Origin: Leptolyngbya sp. O-77
GTDB lineage: Bacteria > Cyanobacteriota > Cyanobacteriia > Elainellales > Elainellaceae
Assembly (NCBI RefSeq): GCF_001548395.1
Contig: NZ_AP017367.1
Span: 4,687,001-4,751,000 of the forward strand
Direction of reading: 5' to 3'
DNA: 64,000 nt
Position 1 is the first letter of the stretch. Each line of letters opens with the position of its first letter. Shown here piece by piece: positions 35,208 to 43,432 of the stretch. The position numbers and the translations under genes are program-made. The notes beneath the pieces are model-generated. The model was not told the origin of the DNA. It ran no database searches and saw only the letters and a program-made list of their open reading frames with translations.

Positions 35208-35942
35208 GTGCGCTTCGACCTAATCACCCTGTTTCCCGATTTCTTTTCTTCGCCCCTGCAATCCGGACTGCTGGGCAAAGCGCTGGCAAACCGGATTGCG
35301 GAGGTGCATCTGACCAATCCCCGCGATTTCACCACCGATAAGCATCACAAGGTTGATGACGAACCCTATGGCGGCGGCGTGGGGATGCTGATGAAACCAG
35401 AGCCAATCTTTGCGGCGGTGGAGTCGCTGCCCGTGCTGCCCCGACGGGAGGTGCTGCTGATGACTCCGCAGGGGGAGCCGATGTGCCAGCGGATGTTTCA
35501 AGAGTTTGCTAGCAGCCGGGATCAACTGGTCATTATCTGTGGGCACTACGAGGGCGTAGACGAGCGGGTGCTGCATCTAGTGACGCGGGAAGTGTCGCTA
35601 GGGGACTTTGTGTTGACCTGTGGCGAAATTCCGGCGCTGGCGCTGCTGAACGGCGTGATTCGCCTGCTGCCGGGGACAGTGGGCAAAGTCGAGTCGCTGA
35701 AGCTGGAAAGCTTTGAAGACGGGCTGCTGGACTATCCACAATACACTCGTCCGGCGGAGTTTCGTGGATGGCGGGTGCCGGAGGTGCTGCTGTCGGGAAA
35801 TCACCAGGCGATCGCCCACTGGCGGCACGAACAGCAGATCGAGCGCACGCAGAAACGCCGCCCCGACCTTTGGCAGGCATGGCAGGAGCGGCAAAAGTCT
35901 GCATCTTTAGATGAGAGAGAAAAAGACGACCACAAACTCTAG
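35208..35942 (+). CDS. trmD: tRNA (guanine-N1-)-methyltransferase TrmD
   Basis: A SPOUT methyltransferase that methylates G37 of tRNAs from S-adenosylmethionine, preventing +1 frameshifting. From GTG 35208 (VRFDLITLFPDFF) the protein has 244 residues, the usual length. Seen: the N-terminal FDLITLFPDFF, DDEPYGGGVGMLMKPEPI near 55, and the trefoil knot with LVIICGHYEGVDERVL and SLGDFVLTCGEIPALAL. The frame is open 69 residues further upstream, but that part is translated pyrimidine repeat. The repeat occupies the usual ribosome-binding-site position. Confidence 0.96.
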   Translation: MRFDLITLFPDFFSSPLQSGLLGKALANRIAEVHLTNPRDFTTDKHHKVDDEPYGGGVGMLMKPEPIFAAVESLPVLPRREVLLMTPQGEPMCQRMFQEFASSRDQLVIICGHYEGVDERVLHLVTREVSLGDFVLTCGEIPALALLNGVIRLLPGTVGKVESLKLESFEDGLLDYPQYTRPAEFRGWRVPEVLLSGNHQAIAHWRHEQQIERTQKRRPDLWQAWQERQKSASLDEREKDDHKL

Positions 35943-36056
35943 AAACTCGGCAGATGGAAATTCCGCCAGCAGGGGTCGATGAAACGGATTCTTGCGTGGA
36001 GCTTCTTTATCTAGGGCTATATTAGGGCATCCAGGGCTATGTAGAGCTTCTGGCTG

Positions 36057-36251
36057 CTACGTGGGGCTGTAGTGGTCAATCAGCAGGGCTGCCAGGACTG
36101 CAAAAGCAGTGATACTAAGGGCGATCGCCGGATGTTGCCCTTGGCTAATGGCAAATGTGGTAACTGCGCCAGCACCCAGCGTTGCGGTCAGCGTTGCGCT
36201 AACCCAATCTTTCTTTGTGTTTTTATCGTACATTTGGCTAAACCGAGGCAA
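36057..36251 (-). CDS. Small hypothetical membrane protein
   Basis: A 64-residue frame, MPRFSQMYDKNTKKDW..., whose true start may be the internal Met (MYDKNTKKDW). Two hydrophobic stretches (VSATLTATLGAGAVTTFAI and AIALSITAFAVLAALLI) are separated by SQGQHP, suggesting a helical hairpin in the membrane. The composition looks like a real small cyanobacterial membrane protein, and it is not a shadow of a longer gene. It is isolated between trmD and the SRPBCC gene. No function can be proposed. Confidence 0.55.
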   Translation of the reverse strand: MPRFSQMYDKNTKKDWVSATLTATLGAGAVTTFAISQGQHPAIALSITAFAVLAALLIDHYSPT

Positions 36252-36355
36252 ATCTGATGGTGTTATTCGATACTCATCAAACTATCACCCAGGTCGGAAA
36301 TTCCCAATTGAAGACTGGGAATTTGTAATCAAGGTTTAGTTTTGCATACGTTTCT

Positions 36356-36829
36356 TCACTTTTTGGGCGCAGTTTGTGAGCTATTGTAAAGCGCTTCTGC
36401 TACGCGCTTTAGCCGCCGCAACTGCGCCTGCATATCCTGTCGGGTCCACTCTGCCGCAAACGTATTAAACCCATAGCGGACGATGGGATTGGGAATGCGA
36501 AACTCAAAGCGATTGACCAGCGTCGTGCCCGTGGAAGTCGGCTGACACTCCCAGCGATCGCGCCCCTGAAAGAATCCCCTAAACTCCCACACAATCAGCC
36601 CCGGCTCCCGCTCGACCACCGTGCTGTGGAGCGCAGGCTGCACCAGCGGCGTTTGAATCAGAAATCGGCTCTTGCTGCCCAGTTCCGTACTCCAAACGCC
36701 CACAGGCTCGCAGCGCAGCGCCGGATTGAGCCATCGATGCATCAACGCCAGGTCTGTAAGACACTGTTCCACCGCCGTCGCGCTGGCGCTGATTTGGATA
36801 GATTGCTCGAAGATTTGAGAGTCGGGCAT
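36356..36829 (-). CDS. SRPBCC-family (START-like) protein
   Basis: A 157-residue protein beginning MPDSQIFEQSIQISASA. The pattern of an N-terminal strand, a helix with AVEQCLTDLALMHRWLNP, strands with VWEFRGFF and GTTLVNRFEFRIP, and a long C-terminal helix (QDMQAQLRRLKRVAEALY) fits the SRPBCC helix-grip fold that binds hydrophobic ligands. The frame continues upstream to 36949, but only through translated GAGGGAGAGG repeat (LPPSPSLSLPLP), so ATG 36829 is chosen. The ligand is unknown. It lies downstream of the DUF697-type GTPase, same strand, across the repeat. Confidence 0.82.
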   Translation of the reverse strand: MPDSQIFEQSIQISASATAVEQCLTDLALMHRWLNPALRCEPVGVWSTELGSKSRFLIQTPLVQPALHSTVVEREPGLIVWEFRGFFQGRDRWECQPTSTGTTLVNRFEFRIPNPIVRYGFNTFAAEWTRQDMQAQLRRLKRVAEALYNSSQTAPKK

Positions 36830-36862
36830 TTGGGTGATGGGGTGGCGGGGTGATGGGGTGAC
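36830..36862. repeat. G-rich GTGATGGGGTGGCGGG repeat
   Basis: Imperfect tandem copies directly upstream of the SRPBCC start codon, related to the 16-base repeat at 6285-6326. Confidence 0.6.
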
Positions 36863-36870
36863 GAAAGAGA

Positions 36871-36920
36871 GAGGGAGAGGGAGGGAGAGGGAGGGAGAGG
36901 GAGGGAGAGGGAGGGAGAGA
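36871..36920. repeat. 10-base tandem array, five copies (GAGGGAGAGG)
   Basis: Five direct copies of GAGGGAGAGG, the last ending in GA, form a pure purine tract upstream of the SRPBCC gene. It produces spurious Ser/Pro/Leu-rich frames on the other strand. Confidence 0.9.
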
Positions 36921-36965
36921 GGGGGTGAGGAGAAAGCTTGCTCCAACACTCCAACACTCCCTCAC

Positions 36966-38480
36966 CTAACGCCGGCCCTCCAGCTTCGCCTGTAGTTCGT
37001 CCTTGATGCGGCTCAGAATGGAGGCTTCGTCAAGGGAGTCAAGAATTTCGCTGACGACGGTTTTCAGACCGGTGGGGCCCCAGGATGCGCCGTTGGCGAG
37101 GTAGGTTTTGGTAAGCTGACCGATGACGTAGGTGGACACGCCCGCGACACCTGCCTGGGCGATCGCCACGGAGGCATAGGGCAACACCGACGCGCCACCC
37201 GTCGCTGGAGCCGCTGCTCCCAGCAGACTTTTTAGCGAACCCAGCCCCAGCGTTAGCAGCAGGTCGCTGGCCGTCACGCCGCCCAGCCCGATTGCCATTT
37301 TTTGCAGCAGCATGAGGGCATTTTGCTGGGTCATGGGGATGCCGTAGAGCCGCGACAGGGTGACGATCAGGGCAATTTCAATCACCGCGCCGCCCAGCAG
37401 ATCTAGCACGGTAATCGGGTTGAGGGCGATCGCCACGGCTTTGGTCATCACGCCCTGCCAGATCAGGTCATCGGCGCTGCGATCGCGGATTTCGAGCTTG
37501 CGCTGCAACAGGCGATCGCTCACATCGTCGGCATAGAGCATCGTGTTCAGCGCCACCAGCGACTTGCCCTCGCGGTGCAAAATCTCCAGAATCTTGAGCT
37601 TTAGGTCGTCTATCTGGGGTTTCCCGGCTTCTCGGCGCACCACAAGCCGACCATCAGGCTGACGCACAGCCGTCGTCGTCATCGGCGAAGCCGCCGCCAT
37701 GACGATTTCGTCCGGCGACAGCAGTTCTCGCACGCGCTGGTCGCGGATGGTCTGATAAATCGCTTGACGATCGGCATCGGGATACTGATCCACCTTGTTG
37801 AACACCAGCAGCATCGGTTTAGCCGCCTGCCGCAGCGCCGACAGCGCCTCATATTCCACGCGGGTAATATCGCCCGACACGACGAACAGGATTAGATCTG
37901 CCTGTTTGGCAATTTGCTGTGCCAGTTGTTCGCGTCCTTCGCCATCGACTTCATCGATTCCCGGTGTGTCGATCAGCTCTACCTGCGACTGGCCCGTTCC
38001 CGGCAGCGACACCCGCAGAACCTCCTGAGCGCTTCCGGCGATCGCCTCCTGCCGAATCTCCCAGTTCGCCGCCTGCACCGCCTGCGTGATGCCATGCACG
38101 GGCCCCGTTTCAAACACCGACTGCCCTAGCAGCGCATTCAGCAGCGACGATTTGCCCCGCCCCACCATGCCAAACACCGCAATTTGCACCACCATGCGGT
38201 CGAGCTTGTGGAGCAGGGTTTGCAGGCTGGTTAGCTCTGTTTCTAGCCCCGATCGCTCGCGTGGGGTCAAGTCCAGCCCACTGACGAGATCCCGCAATGC
38301 GTCTTGGGCCTGGCAATAGGTCAGGTCTGCCTGAATTTCTCGAAAGCTGGCGATCGCCTCGTCCAGTTCTTGATCTAGCGTTGGATCGGAGGGCGATCGC
38401 GACGTTGCCCTAGAAGCCTGGGTAGCGCGGGCCGGAGGCCTTCCCTCTAAGCGCTCTGGCACGTTTCCAACATCCGTCAA
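36966..38480 (-). CDS. Era/dynamin-like GTPase with C-terminal DUF697-type membrane domain
   Basis: A 504-residue GTP-binding protein. A Pro/Arg-rich N terminus and a helical segment lead to the G domain: G1 GMVGRGKSSLLNAL near 104-117, G3 DTPGIDEVDG near 171, G4 NKVD near 230. The C-terminal third has hydrophobic helices (VLDLLGGAVIEIALIVTL; ASDLLLTLGLGSLKSLLGAA; YASVAIAQAGVAGVSTYVIG) as in DUF697 proteins of cyanobacteria. The start is chosen at TTG 38480 because AGGAGG lies six bases upstream; GTG 38483 and 38603 are alternatives. It is separated from sigC by a terminator. The cellular role is unknown; membrane remodelling or transport is conceivable. Confidence 0.85.
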   Translation of the reverse strand: MTDVGNVPERLEGRPPARATQASRATSRSPSDPTLDQELDEAIASFREIQADLTYCQAQDALRDLVSGLDLTPRERSGLETELTSLQTLLHKLDRMVVQIAVFGMVGRGKSSLLNALLGQSVFETGPVHGITQAVQAANWEIRQEAIAGSAQEVLRVSLPGTGQSQVELIDTPGIDEVDGEGREQLAQQIAKQADLILFVVSGDITRVEYEALSALRQAAKPMLLVFNKVDQYPDADRQAIYQTIRDQRVRELLSPDEIVMAAASPMTTTAVRQPDGRLVVRREAGKPQIDDLKLKILEILHREGKSLVALNTMLYADDVSDRLLQRKLEIRDRSADDLIWQGVMTKAVAIALNPITVLDLLGGAVIEIALIVTLSRLYGIPMTQQNALMLLQKMAIGLGGVTASDLLLTLGLGSLKSLLGAAAPATGGASVLPYASVAIAQAGVAGVSTYVIGQLTKTYLANGASWGPTGLKTVVSEILDSLDEASILSRIKDELQAKLEGRR

Positions 38481-38486
38481 CACAAA

Positions 38487-38492
38487 CCTCCT
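38487..38492 (-). promoter_or_regulatory. Shine-Dalgarno AGGAGG deciding the GTPase start
   Basis: AGGAGG is followed by TTTGTG and then TTG. A six-base spacing to TTG 38480 (three to GTG 38483) argues against the start 40 residues upstream. Confidence 0.65.
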
Positions 38493-38731
38493 GCGGAAAA
38501 TCAGCCGCCTTGCCTCATCAGCGTGAGTTCTGATGGTGCATCTATCGCTGACGCATCTATCTCCAATCGTAGCGACTTCCGTTGTGTCTGTGCGCTCGCG
38601 CACAAGCCGCCTTGCCCATTTTTAGTGTCTCCTCGCTGTCTTCTGAAACTTCCGGGCTATGCCCAGAGGGTTGGGTTAGGAACGTAAGGTTGCCCCCTTT
38701 GTGAAAGATGAAGACGAAGTAGGCAAAACAA

Positions 38732-38764
38732 AGGGCAGAAGGAACCTAAATTCCTTTCCGCCCT
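38732..38764 (-). terminator. Rho-independent terminator of sigC
   Basis: On the minus strand GGGCGGAAAGGAA pairs with TTCCTTCTGCCC around TTTAGG, followed by TTTGTTTTG. It starts about 35 bases past the sigC stop. This is one of the clearest terminators in the window. Confidence 0.85.
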
Positions 38765-38798
38765 AAATCTCCAGATCCGGAATTCCGGCTTCCGCTAT

Positions 38799-40061
38799 TT
38801 AAGACAGCGCCTCCAGGTAATCACGGACGCGGTTGCGGCGCTTGGGCTGACGCAGCTTTTGTAGCGCCTTCGCCTCAATTTGGCGCACCCGCTCACGGGA
38901 CAGATCCAGCGCCCGGCCAATTTCCGCCAGGGAATAGGGCTGTCCGTCGCCCAGCCCAAAGCGCATCTGAATCACGTCGCGCTCTCGACTGGTAAGGTCG
39001 GTGAGCAACTGCTGCAAATCGCGGATCAGGGATTCCCGCATCAGCAGTTCCTCTGGCGATGCGCCTTCGGTTTCCAGCAGGTCGCCCAGTTCCGTGTCGC
39101 GCTCCTTGCCCACCTTGGTTTCTAGCGACACGGCGCGGGGGACGCGCTGCAACACCTCGCGCACCTGGGGTGCGGTCATGTCGAGTTCGGCGGCGATGTC
39201 CTCATAGGTGGCGGTGCGGCCCTTTTCCTGGGAGACTTTGCGCTGCGCCTTTTTGATTTTGTTGAGCTTTTCGGTGATGTGGACGGGCAGGCGGATGATG
39301 CGGCTCTGGGTGGCGATCGCCCGCGTAATCCCCTGCCGAATCCACCAGTAGGCGTAGGTGCTAAAGCGATAGCCCTTCGTCGGGTCAAACTTCTCCACTG
39401 CTCGCTCCAGACCCAGCGTGCCCTCTTGAATCAGATCCAGCAATTCCAGTCCGCGATTCTGATACTTCTTGGCCACCGACACCACTAGGCGCAGGTTGGC
39501 CTTGATCATGTGATCCTTGGCAGACAGCCCTTCCGACTGCACCAGTTCTAGCTCTTCTACCGGACGCTGCACTAGCTCGGCCCAGCGACGCTTGCCCTGT
39601 GCCAGCAGCGGCTTCAGTTCCGTTACAGCGATTCCCGCTGCCTCGGCCCAGCGCTCTAGCGAGGGACGATGCCCCAGCATCGATGCCAGCCGATCCTGAG
39701 TTTCCATAATTTGCAGGTAGCGCTGGAGCGCTTGGTCCCCCTGTTCGGCTGCTTTGTGGCAAGCCTCTAGCAAAGACATATAGCGCTGCACCTTTTGAGC
39801 TTCCGAGACTTCTTCATCGCGCCCCAGGAGCCGCACCCGCCCAATTTCCTGGAGATACAGCCGCACCAGGTCAGTCGTGCGCCGCGCCGTAGCATTTTTG
39901 CCAATCGCGGCTGCCCCGTACTCCATTTCCAGGCTTGCCAAATCCTCGCTCAGTTGCACCTCAAAGTCGTCGTCTTGAGTATTGACAGCGCCAGTTTGAA
40001 GTTCAAAGCCATTCGAGGAGTCGTTGTAGTCCGCCTCAGCGGAGAAAGTTCTTGCTGGCAT
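38799..40061 (-). CDS. sigC: Group 2 RNA polymerase sigma factor SigC
   Basis: A 420-residue primary-like sigma factor. The N terminus MPARTFSAEADYN and the TTDLVRLYLQEIGRVRLLGRDEEVSEAQKVQRY segment (in outline) resemble cyanobacterial SigC more than SigA. Region 1.2 and a SigC-type spacer precede region 2 (KANLRLVVSVAKKYQNRG; LDLIQEGTLGLERAVEKFDP; YRFSTYAYWWIRQ), region 3 (LPVHITEKLNKIKKAQR) and region 4 (LTSRERDVIQMRFGL; SLAEIGRALDLSRERVRQIE). SigC acts in stationary-phase, carbon- and nitrogen-related responses in studied cyanobacteria. The start at 40061 gives the family N terminus; the frame extends to 40109. It has its own terminator. Confidence 0.92.
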   Translation of the reverse strand: MPARTFSAEADYNDSSNGFELQTGAVNTQDDDFEVQLSEDLASLEMEYGAAAIGKNATARRTTDLVRLYLQEIGRVRLLGRDEEVSEAQKVQRYMSLLEACHKAAEQGDQALQRYLQIMETQDRLASMLGHRPSLERWAEAAGIAVTELKPLLAQGKRRWAELVQRPVEELELVQSEGLSAKDHMIKANLRLVVSVAKKYQNRGLELLDLIQEGTLGLERAVEKFDPTKGYRFSTYAYWWIRQGITRAIATQSRIIRLPVHITEKLNKIKKAQRKVSQEKGRTATYEDIAAELDMTAPQVREVLQRVPRAVSLETKVGKERDTELGDLLETEGASPEELLMRESLIRDLQQLLTDLTSRERDVIQMRFGLGDGQPYSLAEIGRALDLSRERVRQIEAKALQKLRQPKRRNRVRDYLEALS

Positions 40062-41148
40062 AGTACTCGTCTCAGTTGCTCCAGGTAACAAGGGGCTTCT
40101 TTCTTTCACTGCTTACCGATAGTGTTCCCGGTATTCAGGACTAATTCATCAGGACTGAAAAAGAATATTCAGGTTCCATTCGACCGTTTCTTGAGTGACT
40201 CAGCTAGGGATAGTTTCCGGCCCTCAGCACGCAGCAGCGAACTGACCCTGCGACTAGAGTCGAGTGCCACATCCGACAGGAGGACTTGCGGAGGCGTAGC
40301 CATGCTTGGCAGATTGCGGCAGGCTTCCAGGCTAAGAAGCTGGACTCGTCAACAGGTTGCCCTCTAATTCGGTGTTGGCAAACTGCAACTTAATAAAAAT
40401 CCGAATGCTGACTCAGCTCCAAGGATTCGGTCTGTAAACATCTATCGGCTTTGGCCAATTAGTTTATGCAGGTTCTATGCAGGTCTTATGACGCAGTGTT
40501 GATGCTAATGGTCTAGACACACCCGATTCTGGCCACAAACTGCTTAATACCCGTTCCCATAAAGCTGCATTGAAGCAGGACATAGACTCAAGCGAGCCAT
40601 AAACAGGGTAATAGAAGCAGTTTGCACAAAGCTCTTACATAAAGTTCTACAGGCTGCCCTCCGAAAATTCCCGAGGGAGACTCTGAAGTTCACACTTCCT
40701 ACATCAAAAGAATCAGCATTCGGTGGGTATTTTGTCCGCAAGAAGGCGGATTCTGGTTTCAAGGAATACAAATTTGAAACTCAAATTCCGGCGGCGCGTG
40801 AGATTTGGGTGGGCGATCGCCCCTTTCCCTTTTTCAGACTATATTTTCTGCTGGCTCTATGGCTGCCAGACAGCGTGACCGCCGAGTTGCACAAATGGCT
40901 GATCTCAGGCACATCTCGCGCTTCTAGACGAGGGATTTAAGGGCTGCATGAATCGAGTTAGGTGCAGGCAGCGTGAATAAAACAGGGCGATCGCCCGGCT
41001 GTGCAATCTGCTTTGTTAATAGTTTGTATAGATATCGTCCCGGGACTTGCAAAATTTTGAGTCTTTAGGATGCGGATGATGAGGATGCAGATGACAGCTT
41101 TGGGACAACGTTGATTACGTGCCCTGGCTTTGGGTCGATTCCAGCCCA
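40062..41148. other. 1.1 kb gene-poor region upstream of sigC
   Basis: No convincing gene. Frames of up to 81 codons lack family-like composition. Present: the sigC promoter side, HIP1 palindromes at about 40812 and 40985, and a weak CTCCGAAAATTCCCGAGGGAG dyad near 40660-40680. A small RNA cannot be excluded. Confidence 0.5.
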
Positions 41149-41616
41149 CTAATTTGCACAGGGACAAGGGGTACGCCGATTGTCAGCACGGCCGAGGGCT
41201 TGCCGGAGCTGCTGCTTGAGGTCTTCTTCAATAGCGCTGCGGACGCTAGCCGTGGCAACGCCAGTCACAGGCAGTTTGCGTTGCGCTTGAAACTTCTCAA
41301 CGGCGCTAACGGTGCGCGGCCCATAAAACTCGCTGATGGACAGATCCGGACTCACGGTTTGCTTGAGTCCGTGGTGCAGGTTGCGGACAAGCTGGCGTGC
41401 TTTTTCCTGGGTAAGCTGGTCTGCCTCGCCCGTTAGCGGCAGCCCATAATGCGCCTGAAATGTGCGGATGGCCAGTTTCAAGTCATCACTCGGCAGTTTG
41501 CTCTGTACGTCGCTGCATCCTAGGTGCGAGTTACTGTGTACGCTATCCGAGTTTGCGAAATATCCCAAACCCAATAAGACTGCGATGAACTGTTGCAAAG
41601 AATAAACCGTTTTCAT
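41149..41616 (-). CDS. Exported peptidoglycan-binding-domain protein
   Basis: A 155-residue protein from ATG 41616 (MKTVYSLQQFIAVLLGLGYFANS), with a short hydrophobic N-terminal segment that could be a signal or anchor. Two PG_binding_1-like repeats follow: about 40-78 (DLKLAIRTFQAHYGLPLTGEAD) and about 100-138 (TVSAVEKFQAQRKLPVTGVAT), both with the AV..FQ...L.vTG pattern. No catalytic domain is attached, so it probably acts as a cell-wall-binding accessory. The longer frame to 41688 lacks family support. A GTTCCC/GGGAAC dyad lies about 62-78 bases upstream of the start. Confidence 0.82.
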   Translation of the reverse strand: MKTVYSLQQFIAVLLGLGYFANSDSVHSNSHLGCSDVQSKLPSDDLKLAIRTFQAHYGLPLTGEADQLTQEKARQLVRNLHHGLKQTVSPDLSISEFYGPRTVSAVEKFQAQRKLPVTGVATASVRSAIEEDLKQQLRQALGRADNRRTPCPCAN

Positions 41617-42116
41617 AATCACGAATCCTGAAGTTGGGTCGTGGATTGAGCGCTGTGGCGCTGCAAAGGATTGACCAGTTCCCTGCAAGGGAACCTCTCT
41701 AAGAACTGCTACTTAATCCTGAAGGACTGGTGTTGGAACCATGCACTGGAACACTGTCTGGAAGGAAGGGCGGGGGTGCAATGGGAACACCCCCACTTGC
41801 AGAAGGTTCGTTCACCAAGTCGAGATACAACCTGAATCGCTCTCTTCTATCAAGATAGAAAGAGGCGCGAAATTACTCTTCATGCTGCGGTGTAAATCTC
41901 GATCACCCACTCCGATCACCCGCTAGTATGAACTGATGGGCTTGTTGCAAAAGGGCGATCGCCCAATCCGTCCTTCTCCATCAAACGCTATCGAAAAAGG
42001 TGTGGATTGTGCGATCGCCCTTGTCATCCCGACTATCCCCTGGAAATCCATTCTTGTGGATTCAGACGGGTTTAGACCTACTGCTAACGGTAGGAGACTA
42101 TGGATTAAGGAACGGA
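41617..42116. other. Region upstream of the PG-binding gene
   Basis: 500 bases: an inverted repeat near the start (41678-41694), a palindromic HIP1 site near 41954, and no credible gene. It also contains the 3' flank of the PRC-barrel gene. Confidence 0.5.
41678..41694. promoter_or_regulatory. Perfect dyad GTTCCC-TGCAA-GGGAAC
   Basis: Six-base arms around TGCAA, 62-78 bases before the PG-binding protein start. It could be an operator or a 5'-UTR hairpin. No regulator is identified. Confidence 0.35.
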
Positions 42117-43112
42117 TTAAAGATCAGCGGAATCAGACAAGTCTTCTGGGCTGGCGGCGGGCGGCTCGGTGGGCTGGCGGCGCTGGGTTGCCTCGGCGAT
42201 CGCCCCCTGAGCCTGTTCCGAAAGCTGCTGTGCTTTGTCCTGCGCCTGGGCTGTGAGATTAGCCACAGACTCTTTGGCTCTTTCCCCCGTTACTTGCACC
42301 TGGGTCGTCGCGTCGGCTAGTCTCTCTTTGGCCTGGGCTGCGGCATTTTCAGCCGTTTGCTGAAGCTGTCCGGCTTTATCCGAAAGGGTTTCCTTTGCCT
42401 TTTCAGTCGTTTGCTGAAGCTGCTCAGCTTTCTCTGCAAGGGTGGCTTTGGTTTGCTCGGTTAGCGACTGGGCGCTGCTTTGCACCTGCCCGACCAACCC
42501 CGTCAGTTTTTGCTTGAGGTTGCTGACATCTGCCTTGGTTTGAGAATAATCTTTCTTGAGGAACTCCCGCGCCTGCTGCACTTTCTGCACCACGCCGGGG
42601 CTTTCCAACTCCGCCGCCTCGACCGAAGACACGGTACACACCAAACGGCGATCGCTCACACCGATCACGCCCGCCGGGTGCAGCCGATATAGCCCGCTCG
42701 TCAGCCCGCCCCAGTCGTCGGTTGTAAATAGATAATCCAGCACGCGCCCGCTCGTCGGGTCAAGGCGATAATCCACCACCAGCCCGGCGCGACTGCCGCC
42801 GTCCGTCCAGACCTCATCTCCCAGCACAAACACAACCGTATCGGGCTTGGTCGCTTCTGGGCCAATGTGGGCCTTGAGAATGACCCCTTCAGAGCCGATG
42901 CTAGCGATTTGCAGCCAATTATAGGCATGGCGCTTGATCCCTAATGCCCCCGCTGTGCATTCCAATCCCACAATTTGATGCGCTTTGGGATCAAGCCAGA
43001 GCCGACTGACGCGCCCGACTTCCTCCGCCGTATCGGGCTTGATGACAACTTTGCCGATCACCTCACTTTGCAACATGACCGGATTTGCCGCAGCAGTGGA
43101 ATCAGTAGTCAT
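42117..43112 (-). CDS. PRC-barrel protein with LEA/apolipoprotein-like helical tail
   Basis: A 331-residue protein. Two PRC-barrel-like domains occupy about 10-85 (SEVIGKVVIKPDTAEEVGRVSRLWLD) and about 90-165 (DGGSRAGLVVDYRLDPTSGRVLDYLF). Residues about 185-310 are a long amphipathic helix built of degenerate 11-residue repeats (AEQLQQTTEKAKETLSDKA; AAQAKERLADATTQVQ), like LEA group 3 proteins or apolipoproteins, ending in a Pro/Ser/Asp tail. PRC barrels bind partner proteins or RNA. The tail may associate with membranes or give desiccation protection, which is inference. No membrane segment or operon partner is seen. Confidence 0.85.
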   Translation of the reverse strand: MTTDSTAAANPVMLQSEVIGKVVIKPDTAEEVGRVSRLWLDPKAHQIVGLECTAGALGIKRHAYNWLQIASIGSEGVILKAHIGPEATKPDTVVFVLGDEVWTDGGSRAGLVVDYRLDPTSGRVLDYLFTTDDWGGLTSGLYRLHPAGVIGVSDRRLVCTVSSVEAAELESPGVVQKVQQAREFLKKDYSQTKADVSNLKQKLTGLVGQVQSSAQSLTEQTKATLAEKAEQLQQTTEKAKETLSDKAGQLQQTAENAAAQAKERLADATTQVQVTGERAKESVANLTAQAQDKAQQLSEQAQGAIAEATQRRQPTEPPAASPEDLSDSADL

Positions 43113-43432
43113 AAAGGAATGGGGGGGTAGAGGTTTAAAGAGGCAGGAAAATGGGGGTTGCAGGCGAGTCGGAATGGGAAACGGTTGTTTAGCCTAATTT
43201 TCAGCCTTCACGCCAAATCCTGACCGCCTACGTCCCTCTATACGCCCTTCTAAAGGATAGATGCTGTTTTTTGATTCCTGGGCATTCTAAACAAATAATT
43301 TCGTCTGATTGCTTTGTAATTTTTTTGATAATTTCCGTCTAACAGTTTCCGAATTGACAGCGATCGCCCAGTTTTACAGAGATCCCTTGCCAGGACTGGC
43401 TCAGTCTGCCGCTGGGACTGTTTTCTGAATTT
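43113..43432. other. Divergent promoter region
   Basis: 320 bases between the divergently transcribed PRC-barrel and kinase genes. AT-rich at 43280-43345; nothing else recognisable except one HIP1 site. Confidence 0.5.

Noticed and set aside
36830..36949. N-terminal extension of the SRPBCC protein (LPPSPSLSLPLP)
   Set aside because: It is the reverse-strand reading of the GAGGGAGAGG array; ATG 36829 gives the family N terminus.
40544..40771. 75-codon frame in the gene-poor region upstream of sigC
   Set aside because: Composition is not protein-like, no ribosome-binding site, no recognisable family.
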